A stretch of 64,000 nt of DNA, from assembly GCA_023150275.1 (NCBI GenBank), contig JAKLLG010000001.1, positions 62,001-126,000 of the forward strand. Direction: 5' to 3'. Shown one piece after another: positions 8,232-18,119 of the stretch. Within the stretch, counting starts at the first letter, position 1. Every line of letters begins with the position of its first letter. Both the position numbers and the translations under genes were made by a program. A model generated the notes under the pieces. The model ran no database searches, was not told where the DNA came from, and saw only the letters and a list, made by a program, of their open reading frames with translations. Origin of the DNA: Rhodocyclaceae bacterium. Lineage in GTDB: Bacteria; Pseudomonadota; Gammaproteobacteria; Burkholderiales; Rhodocyclaceae.

Positions 8232-9467
8232 ATGCTCAAGAAAATCGGCGTTGAACACCTGACCCTCGGCATGCATCTGCACGAGTTCTGCGGCTCGTGG
8301 ATGGAGCATCCTTTCTGGCGGACCAAGTTCGTCATCAAGGATCAGAAAGATCTCGACGCGGTGCGCGCCAGCAGCATCCGCGAGGTCTGGATCGATGTCG
8401 CCAAGGGACTCGACACTACCGAAGGCGTCAGCAAGGAGGCGAGCGAGGCCGAAGTCGATCGCGAACTGCAGGAAGCCGCGCAGGCCGCAAAGCCGGACGC
8501 GCAACAGCGTTGCTCGATGCAGGAGGAAGCCGCGCGGGCCGCGCGCATCTGCGCAAAATCCAAGCAGGCCGTGGTATCGATGTTTCAGGAAGCGCGCATG
8601 GGCAATGCCGTCAATGCCGAAGACTGCGCACCGCTGGTCGAGGAAATCACAAATTCCATTTCGCGCAACCCCGGCGCGCTGATCAGTCTCGCCCGCCTGA
8701 AGACCGCCGACGACTACACCTACATGCACTCTGTCGCCGTCTGCGCGCTGATGATCGCGCTCGCCCGCCAGCTCGGGCTCGATGAGCAGCAGACGCGCGC
8801 CGCTGGGCTTGCCGGACTGCTGCACGACATGGGCAAGGCATTCATTCCGAACGAAGTGCTGAACAAGCCGGGCAAGCTCACCGATGATGAATTCACGCTC
8901 ATCAAGAAGCACCCGGAACTGGGTTACGAAGCGCTGATTCAGGGAAATGGCGCCACCGAAACCGTGCTCGATGTATGCCTGCACCATCACGAAAAAACGG
9001 ATGGCAGCGGCTATCCCAAGGGATTGAAAGCGGACGGGATCAGTCTCTTCGCCAAGATGGGCGCGGTCTGCGACGTCTATGACGCGATCACCTCCAATCG
9101 CCCATACAAGGCAGGCTGGGATCCCGCCGAATCGCTGCGCAAGATGGCCGAATGGGCAAAAGGCCACTTCGACGAAACAGTCTTCCAGGCCTTCGTCAAA
9201 AGTCTCGGCATCTATCCGGTCGGCTCACTGGTCCTGCTTGCCTCGGGGCGCATCGGCGTCGTCACCGAGCAGTCGGAAAGATCGCTGCTTGCACCGAAGG
9301 TGAAGATCTTCTATTCAACGAAGGCGCAGGCCCGCATCAAGCCTGATGTGCTCGATCTTTCGCGGCCGCCCGGCAACACCGACAAGATAGTCGGTCGCGA
9401 AGATCCGGCGAAATGGAATTTTCCCGACCTCAACGCGTTATGGGCCGGGGCAACCATGCCGTCCTGA
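8232..9467 (+). CDS. HD-GYP domain c-di-GMP phosphodiesterase (DUF3391 N-terminus)
   Basis: The 411-residue protein has an N-terminal DUF3391-type region (about 1-130) and a C-terminal HD-GYP domain (about 150-340). Key motifs are LLHDMGKAFIP near residue 197 (the HD metal ligands) and HHHEKTDGSGYP near 250-262 (the GYP signature), followed by the conserved KMGAVCDVYDAITSNRPYK. It should hydrolyse cyclic di-GMP to pGpG/GMP in the cytoplasm. The start at 8232 (MLKKIGVEHL) is chosen because a longer frame would be read from inside the metK terminator. A CATAAT hexamer ends 6 nt before the ATG and no Shine-Dalgarno is visible, so the mRNA may be leaderless. The next gene also handles c-di-GMP. 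Confidence 0.9.
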   Translation: MLKKIGVEHLTLGMHLHEFCGSWMEHPFWRTKFVIKDQKDLDAVRASSIREVWIDVAKGLDTTEGVSKEASEAEVDRELQEAAQAAKPDAQQRCSMQEEAARAARICAKSKQAVVSMFQEARMGNAVNAEDCAPLVEEITNSISRNPGALISLARLKTADDYTYMHSVAVCALMIALARQLGLDEQQTRAAGLAGLLHDMGKAFIPNEVLNKPGKLTDDEFTLIKKHPELGYEALIQGNGATETVLDVCLHHHEKTDGSGYPKGLKADGISLFAKMGAVCDVYDAITSNRPYKAGWDPAESLRKMAEWAKGHFDETVFQAFVKSLGIYPVGSLVLLASGRIGVVTEQSERSLLAPKVKIFYSTKAQARIKPDVLDLSRPPGNTDKIVGREDPAKWNFPDLNALWAGATMPS

Positions 9468-9503
9468 CGCATCCCGGAACGGGAGACCCGGTTATTACCA
9501 TGC

Positions 9504-12266
9504 TTGGCGCAAGTCCGAATACGGAGTCGTTGTCTGTCCGAATCAATACGCAGACCCAGTGACAACATCCTGCTGCTGCGCCCGCAGCGCTGGATGGCGT
9601 GGGTCGCCTTGGCGCTTGGTCTGGCGCTGTCATTCCTTGGCTGGCGCGCCGCCAGCCAGAAAACCCATGAGCTTGCCGACAGTCGCTTCCAGGCTCGCGC
9701 GCAGGAATTGCATCAGGCGCTGCAAGCCCGCCTGGACGCGTATTCGCAGGCGCTGCGTGGTGCACAGGCATACGCTGGTTCGGTCGGACGCCCCAACCGA
9801 ACGGATTTCTCGCGTCTCAGCGCCATCCTGCGCTTTGACAACGCACTGCCGGGAATCGCAGCATTCTCCTATCTCACCGCTGTACCGGGCAGGGATCGCG
9901 AGAGCTTTCTGCGAGCGCTGAAGAAGGAATACCCCGATTTCGAGATTCGCCCCGGCGGCGAACGCGATGAATACGTCGTCGTCACCACGGCCGCGCCGGA
10001 AACTCCCGACAACCGGCGCGCCATCGGTTCGGACAGTTTCGCCAGCCGCACCCGCCGCGAGGCCATCACCGCCGCCCGCGACAGCGGCGAAACGCGCATC
10101 ACGGCAAAGCTCAATCTGGTCATGGATCTGCACGACGCACCGCCGGCATTCCTGATGTATCAGGCCGTCTATCGCAACGCTGAGTTGCCGACGTCAGTCG
10201 ACGACCGGCGGGCCAAGATCGCCGGCTACTTCGTCAGCGCATTCCGCGTCGACGCACTGATCGCCGCCGTCGTCGGCGGGCGCCACCGCGATATCGCGAT
10301 ACGTGTCTACGATGGCTTCGACCGACGCGACGAAAATCTCTACTTCGCCAGCCACCCCGGCCGGTCGTTCATCGACACGCGCCATTCGCTGTCGGCGACA
10401 GTCGAGGTCGGCGGGCGAAGCTGGCTCGTCGAATATGCAGCCCTGCCGGAGTTCAACGTCGATGGCGACGGCCGCGAGTCATCCTTCCGGTTGTTGGCAG
10501 CGGGCATCATCGTCAGCCTCCTTCTTGCCAGCATCGTCTGGTCCCTGGCGAGCACCCGCGAACGCGCGCTCAGTCTGGCGCGCGACATGACACGTTCGCT
10601 GCGCGAGAGCGAAACGACGCTGCGTGCGCTCTTCGAGCAGGCTCCGTTCGGCATCGCCCTGATCGACAGCAACGGCCGCATCATCGACTGCAACGACATG
10701 ATCGCTGCCTACATCGGTGCGCAACGCCATCTGATCATCGGATTCTCGATGCTCGACGATGCCCGCGACCAGGTTCTGCGCGAACCGCTGCTGAAGGCTA
10801 TCGGCGGTTCGCCGGTGGCGTTCGAGGGCGCCTATACGCCGACAACCGGCAACCGCAGCTCGCATTACAGCTGGCACCTCCAGCCGGTTCGTCTCGACGA
10901 CGATCGTTCTTTCGTACTCTGCTTCGTCGAGGACATCAATGAGCGCAAGCTCGCCGAGGCGCACATCGAGCATCTTGCCCACCATGACACATTGACTGGT
11001 CTCGCCAACCGCGCCGTGCTCAAAGACCGTCTGCAGCAGGCCATCGCCACCGCCGCGCGCACCGATACGCAAGTAGCGCTGATGTACATCGATCTCGATT
11101 TCTTCAAGCACATCAACGACACGCTCGGCCACTCGGTGGGTGACGCGATGCTGGTCGAGATCGCACAGCGTCTGCGCGGCTGCGTGCGCGAATCGGATAC
11201 GCTGGCGCGCATCGGCGGCGACGAATTCGTCGTGCTGCTCACCAACATCCGCGGCGAACAGGACTGTGCGCGCGTCGCGGAAAACATCATCACCGCGATC
11301 GGCGAACCGATCAGTGTCGACACGCACGTCTTCAACACTTCGGCCTCGATCGGCATCGCCATCTGGCCGGACGATGGCGCCGATCACGAAGTGCTTACCA
11401 GCAATGCCGACGTGGCGATGTATCACGCGAAAAGCAGCGGGCGCAACAATTACCAGTTCTTCACCGCCGACATGAACCGTCGCGCACAGGAGGCGGCAGC
11501 AATGGAGCGCTCGCTGCGCGACGCCTTGCGTGCCGAGCAGTTCGTCCTCGAATACCAGCCGCAGGTCGATGCCGCGAGCGGGCGCGTCATCGGCGCCGAG
11601 GCATTGATCCGCTGGCACCATCCGGAACTGGGATTGCTGTCACCTGCACGTTTCATCCACGTTGCCGAAGAGCGCGGCTTGATCGGCCAGATCGGCGACT
11701 GGGTATTGCACAGCGCATGCCGGCAGGCCCAGGCCTGGCGCGAGGCGGGATTCCCCGAACTACAGATCGCGGTCAACATCTCGCCGCGCCAATTCCGCAA
11801 AAGCCATCTCGGAAATTGCGTTCGCGACGCGCTCGCCGCAAGCGCTCTGCCGCCGCATCTGCTGGCGCTCGAAATCACCGAGAGCGTGGTGATGGACGAC
11901 ATCGAAATGGCCAAGGAGATGCTCGGCGATCTGCGTACCCTGGGCGTGCAGATCGAGATCGACGATTTCGGAACTGGCCACTCCTCGCTCGCCTATCTGA
12001 AGCTGCTCCCCATTCACCGCCTGAAGATCGATCGTGGCTTCGTCAACGATATCCCCGGCGACAGCGACGATACGGCGATCGTCGAGGCCATCATCAACCT
12101 TGCGCAAAGCCTCAAGCTCGGCACCATCGCGGAAGGCGTCGAAACCGAAGCGCAGCGACAGTTCCTGCTTGCGCGCGGCTGTCGCGCGATGCAGGGCCAT
12201 TTCTTCGCTCGCGCCCTGCCCGCGGAAGGATTTCTGGATTACCTGCGACAACACGGAACGGTTTGA
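9504..12266 (+). CDS. Membrane CHASE-PAS-GGDEF-EAL c-di-GMP protein
   Basis: This protein of up to 920 residues probably senses a periplasmic ligand and adjusts cyclic di-GMP. Order: transmembrane helix (about 31-50), periplasmic CHASE domain (about 60-300), second helix (about 328-350), PAS (about 370-490), GGDEF domain with intact GGDEF near residue 571 and an RESD inhibitory I-site five residues before it, then EAL domain. The EAL side keeps EALIRW near 698, EITESVV, DDFGTGHSSL and AEGVETEAQ, so both active sites look complete. The start is uncertain: the longest frame begins with TTG at 9504, the first ATG is at 9594 (just before the first helix), and neither has a good Shine-Dalgarno. 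A 20-codon ATG frame at 9500-9562 overlaps the 5' end. Confidence 0.88.
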   Translation: MAQVRIRSRCLSESIRRPSDNILLLRPQRWMAWVALALGLALSFLGWRAASQKTHELADSRFQARAQELHQALQARLDAYSQALRGAQAYAGSVGRPNRTDFSRLSAILRFDNALPGIAAFSYLTAVPGRDRESFLRALKKEYPDFEIRPGGERDEYVVVTTAAPETPDNRRAIGSDSFASRTRREAITAARDSGETRITAKLNLVMDLHDAPPAFLMYQAVYRNAELPTSVDDRRAKIAGYFVSAFRVDALIAAVVGGRHRDIAIRVYDGFDRRDENLYFASHPGRSFIDTRHSLSATVEVGGRSWLVEYAALPEFNVDGDGRESSFRLLAAGIIVSLLLASIVWSLASTRERALSLARDMTRSLRESETTLRALFEQAPFGIALIDSNGRIIDCNDMIAAYIGAQRHLIIGFSMLDDARDQVLREPLLKAIGGSPVAFEGAYTPTTGNRSSHYSWHLQPVRLDDDRSFVLCFVEDINERKLAEAHIEHLAHHDTLTGLANRAVLKDRLQQAIATAARTDTQVALMYIDLDFFKHINDTLGHSVGDAMLVEIAQRLRGCVRESDTLARIGGDEFVVLLTNIRGEQDCARVAENIITAIGEPISVDTHVFNTSASIGIAIWPDDGADHEVLTSNADVAMYHAKSSGRNNYQFFTADMNRRAQEAAAMERSLRDALRAEQFVLEYQPQVDAASGRVIGAEALIRWHHPELGLLSPARFIHVAEERGLIGQIGDWVLHSACRQAQAWREAGFPELQIAVNISPRQFRKSHLGNCVRDALAASALPPHLLALEITESVVMDDIEMAKEMLGDLRTLGVQIEIDDFGTGHSSLAYLKLLPIHRLKIDRGFVNDIPGDSDDTAIVEAIINLAQSLKLGTIAEGVETEAQRQFLLARGCRAMQGHFFARALPAEGFLDYLRQHGTV

Positions 12267-12311
12267 TTCGTCCGCAGGTCAAATTCGACCAAATCTTCAA
12301 TGGGAAGGGCC

Positions 12312-12704
12312 ATGGATGCCCTGCACACCCTCCGCAGGCTAGGTTTCCGCCGCTGGTACGAGCGCTTGCTGATCGAGGCACACGCTTGGCTGGTCACTTG
12401 CTTTCTCGCGCTGGTACTCGCGGTAGCGCTCTTTGAGAGCCATGACCAGACCGGAATGCTGACGGCACGCATCGCACTCATCAGCAGTGCGCTGTTCAGC
12501 GTTCTTGGCGCGTGGGCGGCCTACCGTAGGTACTTCCTTACTTTGCAGCGCGCTGAGATATTCGGCGAGAAAGCCGTTTGCCCGCAGTGCGGCACCTACG
12601 CGAAACTCGACATCGAGTCGGTTCGGGAAAACAATGCCGGCGAGGTGATTCGTGTCGACGTCTGCTGCCGCAAATGCCGGTGCCAGTGGCAGATGGGCGA
12701 GTGA
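12312..12704 (+). CDS. Small membrane protein with C-terminal zinc-ribbon-like cysteines
   Basis: A 130-residue protein that I do not recognise. Residues about 25-45 and 50-75 form two hydrophobic helices (LVTCFLALVLAVALFE and ARIALISSALFSVLGAWAAY). The C-terminal third holds two cysteine pairs, CPQC and, after a spacer, CCRKCRC, as in a zinc ribbon facing the cytoplasm. The start at 12312 follows GGGAAGGG at 12302-12309; an ATG at 12300 would overlap that site. It sits 45 nt after the GGDEF-EAL gene and ends 12 nt before the -10 box of the ahcY promoter. It may be cotranscribed with the c-di-GMP gene. Confidence 0.7.
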   Translation: MDALHTLRRLGFRRWYERLLIEAHAWLVTCFLALVLAVALFESHDQTGMLTARIALISSALFSVLGAWAAYRRYFLTLQRAEIFGEKAVCPQCGTYAKLDIESVRENNAGEVIRVDVCCRKCRCQWQMGE

Positions 12705-12716
12705 GAAAAAGCGGCG

Positions 12717-12722
12717 TATAAT
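12717..12722 (+). promoter_or_regulatory. -10 box of the ahcY operon promoter
   Basis: A perfect TATAAT at 12717-12722 lies 12 nt before the riboswitch aptamer, so the transcript would begin near 12729. No convincing -35 hexamer is seen at the expected spacing. Confidence 0.6.
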
Positions 12723-12733
12723 CCGCAACCTAT

Positions 12734-12800
12734 CCGAGGAGCGCTGCAGGGGTTGATGTTCTTTCTCCCCCAGGCTCGGTTCAAAACGGCGCTCACTGAC
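12734..12800 (+). ncRNA. S-adenosylhomocysteine (SAH) riboswitch, ahcY-type
   Basis: The leader begins CCGAGGAGCGCTGC (12734-12747), continues through a G-run/C-run hairpin, and then shows CAGGCTCGG (12771-12779) and AACGGCGCTCAC (12785-12796). CCGAG can pair with CTCGG and GAGCGC with GCGCTC, which is the pseudoknotted core of the SAH aptamer found upstream of ahcY in beta- and gammaproteobacteria. The family is known to raise expression of ahcY when SAH accumulates. Position directly before ahcY confirms the call. Confidence 0.93.
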
Positions 12801-12832
12801 AACCCTGCCGGGCGCAGGGGGAACAAGTGAGC
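12789..12832 (+). promoter_or_regulatory. Possible expression platform of the SAH riboswitch
   Basis: GCTCAC (12791-12796), part of the aptamer pseudoknot, could instead pair with GTGAGC at 12827-12832. Between them lies a perfect hairpin CCCTGC/GCAGGG (12803-12808 with 12814-12819). No T-run follows, so control at translation is more likely than termination. This is inference from complementarity. Confidence 0.45.
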
Positions 12833-12893
12833 CGCGGCTGCAACAACTCGCATCACCTCCCCACCCCGGCTACAGTTCATGAAGGAGCTTACT

Positions 12894-14285
<1,392 letters not shown>

Positions 14286-14299
14286 TCGCAGGGATTACG

Positions 14300-14671
14300 A
14301 TGCGTCTGCTCGCGATCTGGATCATCAATGCGGTAGCGCTGCTGGCGCTGCCGTATCTTGTGCCGTCGATCCAGATCGCCAGCTTCGGCACGGCGCTCGG
14401 GCTGGCCCTCGTGCTCGGCCTGATCAACGCCGTGCTGCGCCCGCTGCTGATCCTGCTCACGCTGCCGGTGACGCTGCTGACGCTGGGCGTCTTCATCGTC
14501 GTCATCAACGCCCTGCTCTTCCAGCTCGCCGCCTCGTTCTTCGACGGCGTGCAGATCGGCGGCTTCTGGTCGGCGGTGTTCGGCACCCTGCTCTACAGCC
14601 TCGTCTCGTGGGCGCTGACGGCACTACTCTTTCCCAAGAAGAGCAGTGTCACGATCATTACCCGGAACTGA
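14300..14671 (+). CDS. Phage-holin-like (four-helix) small membrane protein
   Basis: A 123-residue, very hydrophobic protein with about four predicted membrane helices (residues near 3-20, 25-50, 55-78 and 90-112). It ends in the short basic tail PKKSS. It belongs to the 'phage holin family/superfamily IV' type of uncharacterised proteins. The ATG at 14300 follows AGGGA (14290-14294) and lies 14 nt after ahcY; metF starts one nt after its stop. This ahcY - small membrane protein - metF order is common in betaproteobacteria, so it is a chromosomal gene rather than prophage debris. Its role in the methyl cycle, if any, is unknown. Confidence 0.82.
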   Translation: MRLLAIWIINAVALLALPYLVPSIQIASFGTALGLALVLGLINAVLRPLLILLTLPVTLLTLGVFIVVINALLFQLAASFFDGVQIGGFWSAVFGTLLYSLVSWALTALLFPKKSSVTIITRN

Positions 14672-14672
14672 C

Positions 14673-15506
14673 ATGAAACACACCGAAATCTCCGTCGAGT
14701 TCTTCCCGCCGCAGACGCCGGAAGGCGTCGACAAGCTGCGCGCGACACGCGCCAAGCTGGCTGAACTGAAACCCGAGTTCTTCTCGGTCACCTACGGCGC
14801 CGGCGGCTCGACGCGCGAGCGCACCTTCGCCATCGTGCGCGAGATCGCCGCCGAGGGCCTCTCTGCCGCGCCGCACCTGTCGTGCATCGGCTCGACCCGC
14901 GAAAGCATCCGCGCCATCCTCGACGAGTACAAGACGGAGAACATCCGCCGCATCGTCGCCCTGCGCGGCGACCTGCCTTCCGGCACCGGCGACGCCGGCG
15001 AGTTCCGCTACGCCAACGAGCTGGTCGAGTTCATCCGCGCCGAGACCGGCGACACCTTCAGCATCGAGGTTGCCGCCTACCCCGAATGGCATCCGCAGGC
15101 GCGCTCGCCCGAGGACGACCTCGCTGCCTTCGTGAAGAAGGTGAAGGCCGGCGCCAACTCGGCGATCACGCAGTACTTCTACAACGCCGACGCCTACTTC
15201 CACTTCGTCGACGCGGTGCGCAGACAGGGCGTCGATATCCCGATCGTCCCGGGCATCATGCCGATCTCCGGCTTCTCGAAGCTGGCCCGCTTCTCGGACG
15301 CCTGCGGCGCCGAGATTCCGCGCTGGATGCGCAAGAAGTTCGAGGGCTTCGGCGACGACGCCGATTCGATCAAGGCCTTCGGTCTCGATGTCGTCACCGA
15401 GCTGTGCGAGAAGCTGCTCGCCGGCGGCGCACCGGGCCTGCACTTCTACTGCATGAACCAGGCCGCGCTGACGACCGAGATCTGCAAGCGCCTCAAGCTG
15501 GCCTGA
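14673..15506 (+). CDS. metF: 5,10-methylenetetrahydrofolate reductase
   Basis: MetF is a flavoprotein that makes 5-methyl-tetrahydrofolate, the methyl donor for methionine synthesis. The 277-residue TIM-barrel protein has the family start ISVEFFPP with the catalytic Glu, TYGAGGSTRERT, SCIGSTRE, ALRGDLP, the folate-site AAYPEWHP and the C-terminal GAPGLHFYCMNQA. The ATG at 14673 gives the normal family length; an upstream in-frame ATG overlaps the preceding gene. It completes, with ahcY and metK, the SAM/SAH recycling set and should fall under the SAH riboswitch. The tfoX-like gene overlaps its stop by one base. Confidence 0.95.
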   Translation: MKHTEISVEFFPPQTPEGVDKLRATRAKLAELKPEFFSVTYGAGGSTRERTFAIVREIAAEGLSAAPHLSCIGSTRESIRAILDEYKTENIRRIVALRGDLPSGTGDAGEFRYANELVEFIRAETGDTFSIEVAAYPEWHPQARSPEDDLAAFVKKVKAGANSAITQYFYNADAYFHFVDAVRRQGVDIPIVPGIMPISGFSKLARFSDACGAEIPRWMRKKFEGFGDDADSIKAFGLDVVTELCEKLLAGGAPGLHFYCMNQAALTTEICKRLKLA

Positions 15507-15871
15507 TGCCCCGTCCTGCCCGTACGCTGCCCGAACTGGTCACCCACGCCACCGAGCTGTTCGCACCGCTCGGCCACATCCGCGTGAAAGGCATGTTCGG
15601 GGGCTGGGGCTTCTACTGCGACGACCTCTTCTTCGCCATCGTCGCCGACGACACGCTCTACCTGAAGGCCGATGCCGACAGCGCGGAACACTTCCGCGCC
15701 GCCGCCGGCACGCCCTTCACCTATGCGATGCGCGACGGCAGCACGCAGACGATGAACTACTGGACGGTGCCCGAGGAAGCGATGGAAACGCCGGCTGGCA
15801 TGCGGCCGTGGGCGCAACGCGCACTGGCAGCGGCCGTGCATGCGCGCAAGCCGGGGAAGGCACCGCGATGA
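15506..15871 (+). CDS. TfoX/Sxy N-terminal domain protein
   Basis: A 121-residue protein matching the N-terminal domain of TfoX/Sxy: an early GMFGGWGFYCDDLFFAIVAD block, then LYLKAD and the MNYWTVPEEA segment. Full TfoX regulators of competence have a second domain that is absent here, so this is a single-domain family member of unknown function. Its ATG shares a base with the metF TGA, and its own stop overlaps the next gene by 4 nt (ATGA). It is therefore probably translated as part of the ahcY-metF operon or its readthrough. Confidence 0.82.
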   Translation: MPRPARTLPELVTHATELFAPLGHIRVKGMFGGWGFYCDDLFFAIVADDTLYLKADADSAEHFRAAAGTPFTYAMRDGSTQTMNYWTVPEEAMETPAGMRPWAQRALAAAVHARKPGKAPR

Positions 15872-16992
15872 ACGACACGGCCCGCCTGCACTGGCAGGAT
15901 ACCGACGGCGAGCACGGCGCGCGCTGGCGCTCGGAAGCCGGCGCGCCGCCGCCGAAGCGCGTCGTCATCGCCGACGACCAGACCAAGGCCGACGAAGCCT
16001 TCAAGCTGGCCTGCGAGGGGACGGCACTGCTGTATCGCGGCGACTTCCAGAACGCGCGCCAGTTGCTGCAGGCCATGGGCCGGCGCGCCGAGAAGAAGCC
16101 GAAGAAGGCGGCGAACATGACCGAAGCCTTCCACCAGCATCGCATGGCGCAGGCGCAGCGCGCACGCACGCTCGGCCTGCTGCTGATTCCGGTCGACGGC
16201 GACTACCGCATCCCGCTGCGCCGCGCCCCCGAGGTCGGCGAAGCGTGCCGCGAGGCCTGGGGCGAGGCCGACGGCCAGCCCTCGGTCGTCTCGCTGCGCG
16301 AGTTGCAGGGACTGATCGGCGCGCACGAGTGGCGCAAGAAGGGCGTCGCGATTCCGGCGCTGGGCGGCGCGCACATCCACCCGCATTACGGCGTCTTCTC
16401 GCCGGTGCGCGGCGAGTACGTCGACCTCGTCGCCGAAGCGCCGCTGCCCTCGCTCGATCTGGCCTTCGACATCGGCACCGGCACCGGCGTGCTCGCCGCC
16501 GTGCTCGCACAGCGCGGCGTGAAGCAGGTGATCGGTACCGACCGCGATCCGCGTGCACTCGCCTGCGCAAAAGAGAACGTCGAGCGCCTCGGCCTCGGCC
16601 GTCAGATCGAGATCATCGAGGCCGACCTCTTCCCCGCGGGACGCGCACCACTGATCGTCTGCAACCCGCCCTGGCTGCCGGGCAAGGTCGCGGCGCCGAT
16701 CGAGGCTGCGGTCTACGACCCCGACAGCCGCATGCTCAAGGGCTTTCTCGCCGGTCTGAAGGACCACCTGACGCCGGGCGGCGAAGGCTGGCTGATCCTC
16801 TCCGACTTCGCCGAACACCTCGGCCTGCGCCAGCGCGGTGAGGTGTTGCGCCTGATCGAGGCCGCCGGCCTCAAACTGATCCAGCGCCACGACACCCGGC
16901 CGCGCCACGGCAAGGCAATGGATACGAGCGACCCGCTGCATCTGGCACGCGTCGCCGAGAAGACCTCGCTCTGGCGCCTGACACCCGTCTGA
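15868..16992 (+). CDS. Class I SAM-dependent methyltransferase (NPPW motif)
   Basis: A 374-residue protein. The N-terminal half (about 1-180) has no motif I recognise. The C-terminal half is a Rossmann methyltransferase with motif I FDIGTGTGVLAAVLA (about residues 201-215), an acidic ribose-binding TDRD and motif IV CNPPWLPG. NPPW-type motifs are typical of enzymes that methylate exocyclic amino groups in rRNA bases or the glutamine of release factors. The substrate cannot be named. The ATGA overlap with the tfoX-like gene supports the start. Being in an SAH-responsive operon suits a SAM-consuming enzyme, but this may be coincidence. Confidence 0.82.
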   Translation: MNDTARLHWQDTDGEHGARWRSEAGAPPPKRVVIADDQTKADEAFKLACEGTALLYRGDFQNARQLLQAMGRRAEKKPKKAANMTEAFHQHRMAQAQRARTLGLLLIPVDGDYRIPLRRAPEVGEACREAWGEADGQPSVVSLRELQGLIGAHEWRKKGVAIPALGGAHIHPHYGVFSPVRGEYVDLVAEAPLPSLDLAFDIGTGTGVLAAVLAQRGVKQVIGTDRDPRALACAKENVERLGLGRQIEIIEADLFPAGRAPLIVCNPPWLPGKVAAPIEAAVYDPDSRMLKGFLAGLKDHLTPGGEGWLILSDFAEHLGLRQRGEVLRLIEAAGLKLIQRHDTRPRHGKAMDTSDPLHLARVAEKTSLWRLTPV

Positions 16993-17001
16993 GATGAAAC
17001 G

Positions 17002-17078
17002 ACCCCCACGCTCACTTCGTTCGCTGCCCCCCGCGGGGGTGTCAGCACGCTTGGGGCGGCCCGGCGCGCGCTGACACC
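17002..17078. repeat. GC-rich palindromic intergenic repeat
   Basis: The 86-bp gap between the methyltransferase and the rlmN-like gene is filled with ACCCCCACGCTCACTTCG-type sequence, a palindrome CCCCCGCGGGGG (17028-17039) and an outer inverted repeat GGTGTCAGC (17038-17046) with GCTGACACC (17070-17078). Sequences of this style recur between genes in many betaproteobacteria. The right arm ends exactly at the next start codon. Confidence 0.65.
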
Positions 17079-18119
17079 ATGCGCGTCGAAACCATCCGCC
17101 AGCGCCTGCGCGCCCTCGGCGCGAAGCCCGGCCACGAGGAGCGCGTGCTGCGCGCCTGGCTGGGTACGCAGCCGCTCGACAGCGGGCCGCGGCCGGCCAA
17201 GGATTACCTGCCGCTCGCCGTGCGCGAAGACCTGCCGGCCCTGTGGGCCGACCTCAACGCCCTCGCGCTGGTGCGTTCCGAACATGCCGGCGAGGACGGT
17301 TCGTCGCGCCTGCTCGTCGCGCTCGGCGATGGCCAGATGGTCGAAAGCGTGCTGCTGCCGCGCGACGGCCTCTGCGTCTCGACCCAGGTCGGTTGCGCCG
17401 TCGGCTGCACCTTCTGCATGACCGGCAAGGACGGCCTCCTGCGCCAGCTCGGCAGCGCCGAGATCGTCGCGCAGGTGGTGCGTGGCCGGCAGCGTCGTGC
17501 GGTGAAGAAGGTCGTCTTCATGGGCATGGGCGAGCCGGCGCACAACATCGACAACGTCTTCGAGGCGATCGACCTGCTCGGCCGCGAGGGCGGCATCGGC
17601 CACAAGAACCTCGTTTTCTCGACCGTCGGCGACCGTCGCGTCTTCGAGCGGCTGGAAGCGATCCCGCAGGGCGGCGTCAAGCCGGCGCTGGCGCTCTCGC
17701 TGCACACCACCGACCCCGAACTGCGTGCCCGCCTGCTGCCGCGCGCACCGCAGATCGGCATCGAGGAGATGGTCGAGCGCGCCGAAGCCTGGGCGCGCGC
17801 CACCGGCTACCCGATCCAGTATCAATGGACCCTGCTCGACGGCATCAACGACAACGCGGCCGAAATCGACGGCATCGTGCGGCTGCTCGCCGGCAAGTAC
17901 GCGGTGATGAACCTGATCCCCTGGAACAGCAACGAGGGCTTCGGCTATCGCCGCCCCGATCCCGAAAAGACGGCGGCGATGGCGATGGCGCTCTACCGGC
18001 GCGGCATCCTGACCAAGCTGCGCAACTCGGCCGGGCAGGATGTCGATGGCGGCTGCGGGCAGCTGCGGGCGCGGGCGGCAGGAAAAGTGAAGCGCAGCGT
18101 TTCGCTCCGGCAAGTCTAG
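17079..18119 (+). CDS. RlmN/Cfr-family radical SAM RNA methyltransferase
   Basis: A 346-residue radical SAM protein. The iron-sulfur cysteines sit in CAVGCTFC (nt about 17395-17418), followed by the GMGEPAHNIDN block and a C-terminal GQDVDGGCGQL that carries the catalytic cysteine of RlmN/Cfr enzymes. RlmN methylates C2 of adenosine in 23S rRNA and some tRNAs. The sequence is shorter and more divergent than the standard RlmN (which usually neighbours ispG), so it may be a paralogue with another RNA target. The ATG at 17079 directly abuts the palindromic repeat and has no Shine-Dalgarno, so the true start could lie downstream. It overlaps the vapC stop on the opposite strand by 4 bp. Confidence 0.85.
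   Translation: MRVETIRQRLRALGAKPGHEERVLRAWLGTQPLDSGPRPAKDYLPLAVREDLPALWADLNALALVRSEHAGEDGSSRLLVALGDGQMVESVLLPRDGLCVSTQVGCAVGCTFCMTGKDGLLRQLGSAEIVAQVVRGRQRRAVKKVVFMGMGEPAHNIDNVFEAIDLLGREGGIGHKNLVFSTVGDRRVFERLEAIPQGGVKPALALSLHTTDPELRARLLPRAPQIGIEEMVERAEAWARATGYPIQYQWTLLDGINDNAAEIDGIVRLLAGKYAVMNLIPWNSNEGFGYRRPDPEKTAAMAMALYRRGILTKLRNSAGQDVDGGCGQLRARAAGKVKRSVSLRQV

Noticed and set aside
7491..9167. A 558-codon open frame on the minus strand opposite metK and the HD-GYP gene
   Set aside because: It is a shadow of two well-supported genes in GC-rich DNA. It shows no domain motif and crosses the metK terminator.
9500..9562. 20-codon ATG frame overlapping the start of the CHASE-PAS-GGDEF-EAL gene as an upstream ORF
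   Set aside because: No Shine-Dalgarno and no sign of selection; mentioned only as part of the start-site uncertainty.
14300..14671. Prophage remnant suggested by the holin-like protein
   Set aside because: No other phage gene is near and the ahcY - membrane protein - metF order is a chromosomal trait of betaproteobacteria.
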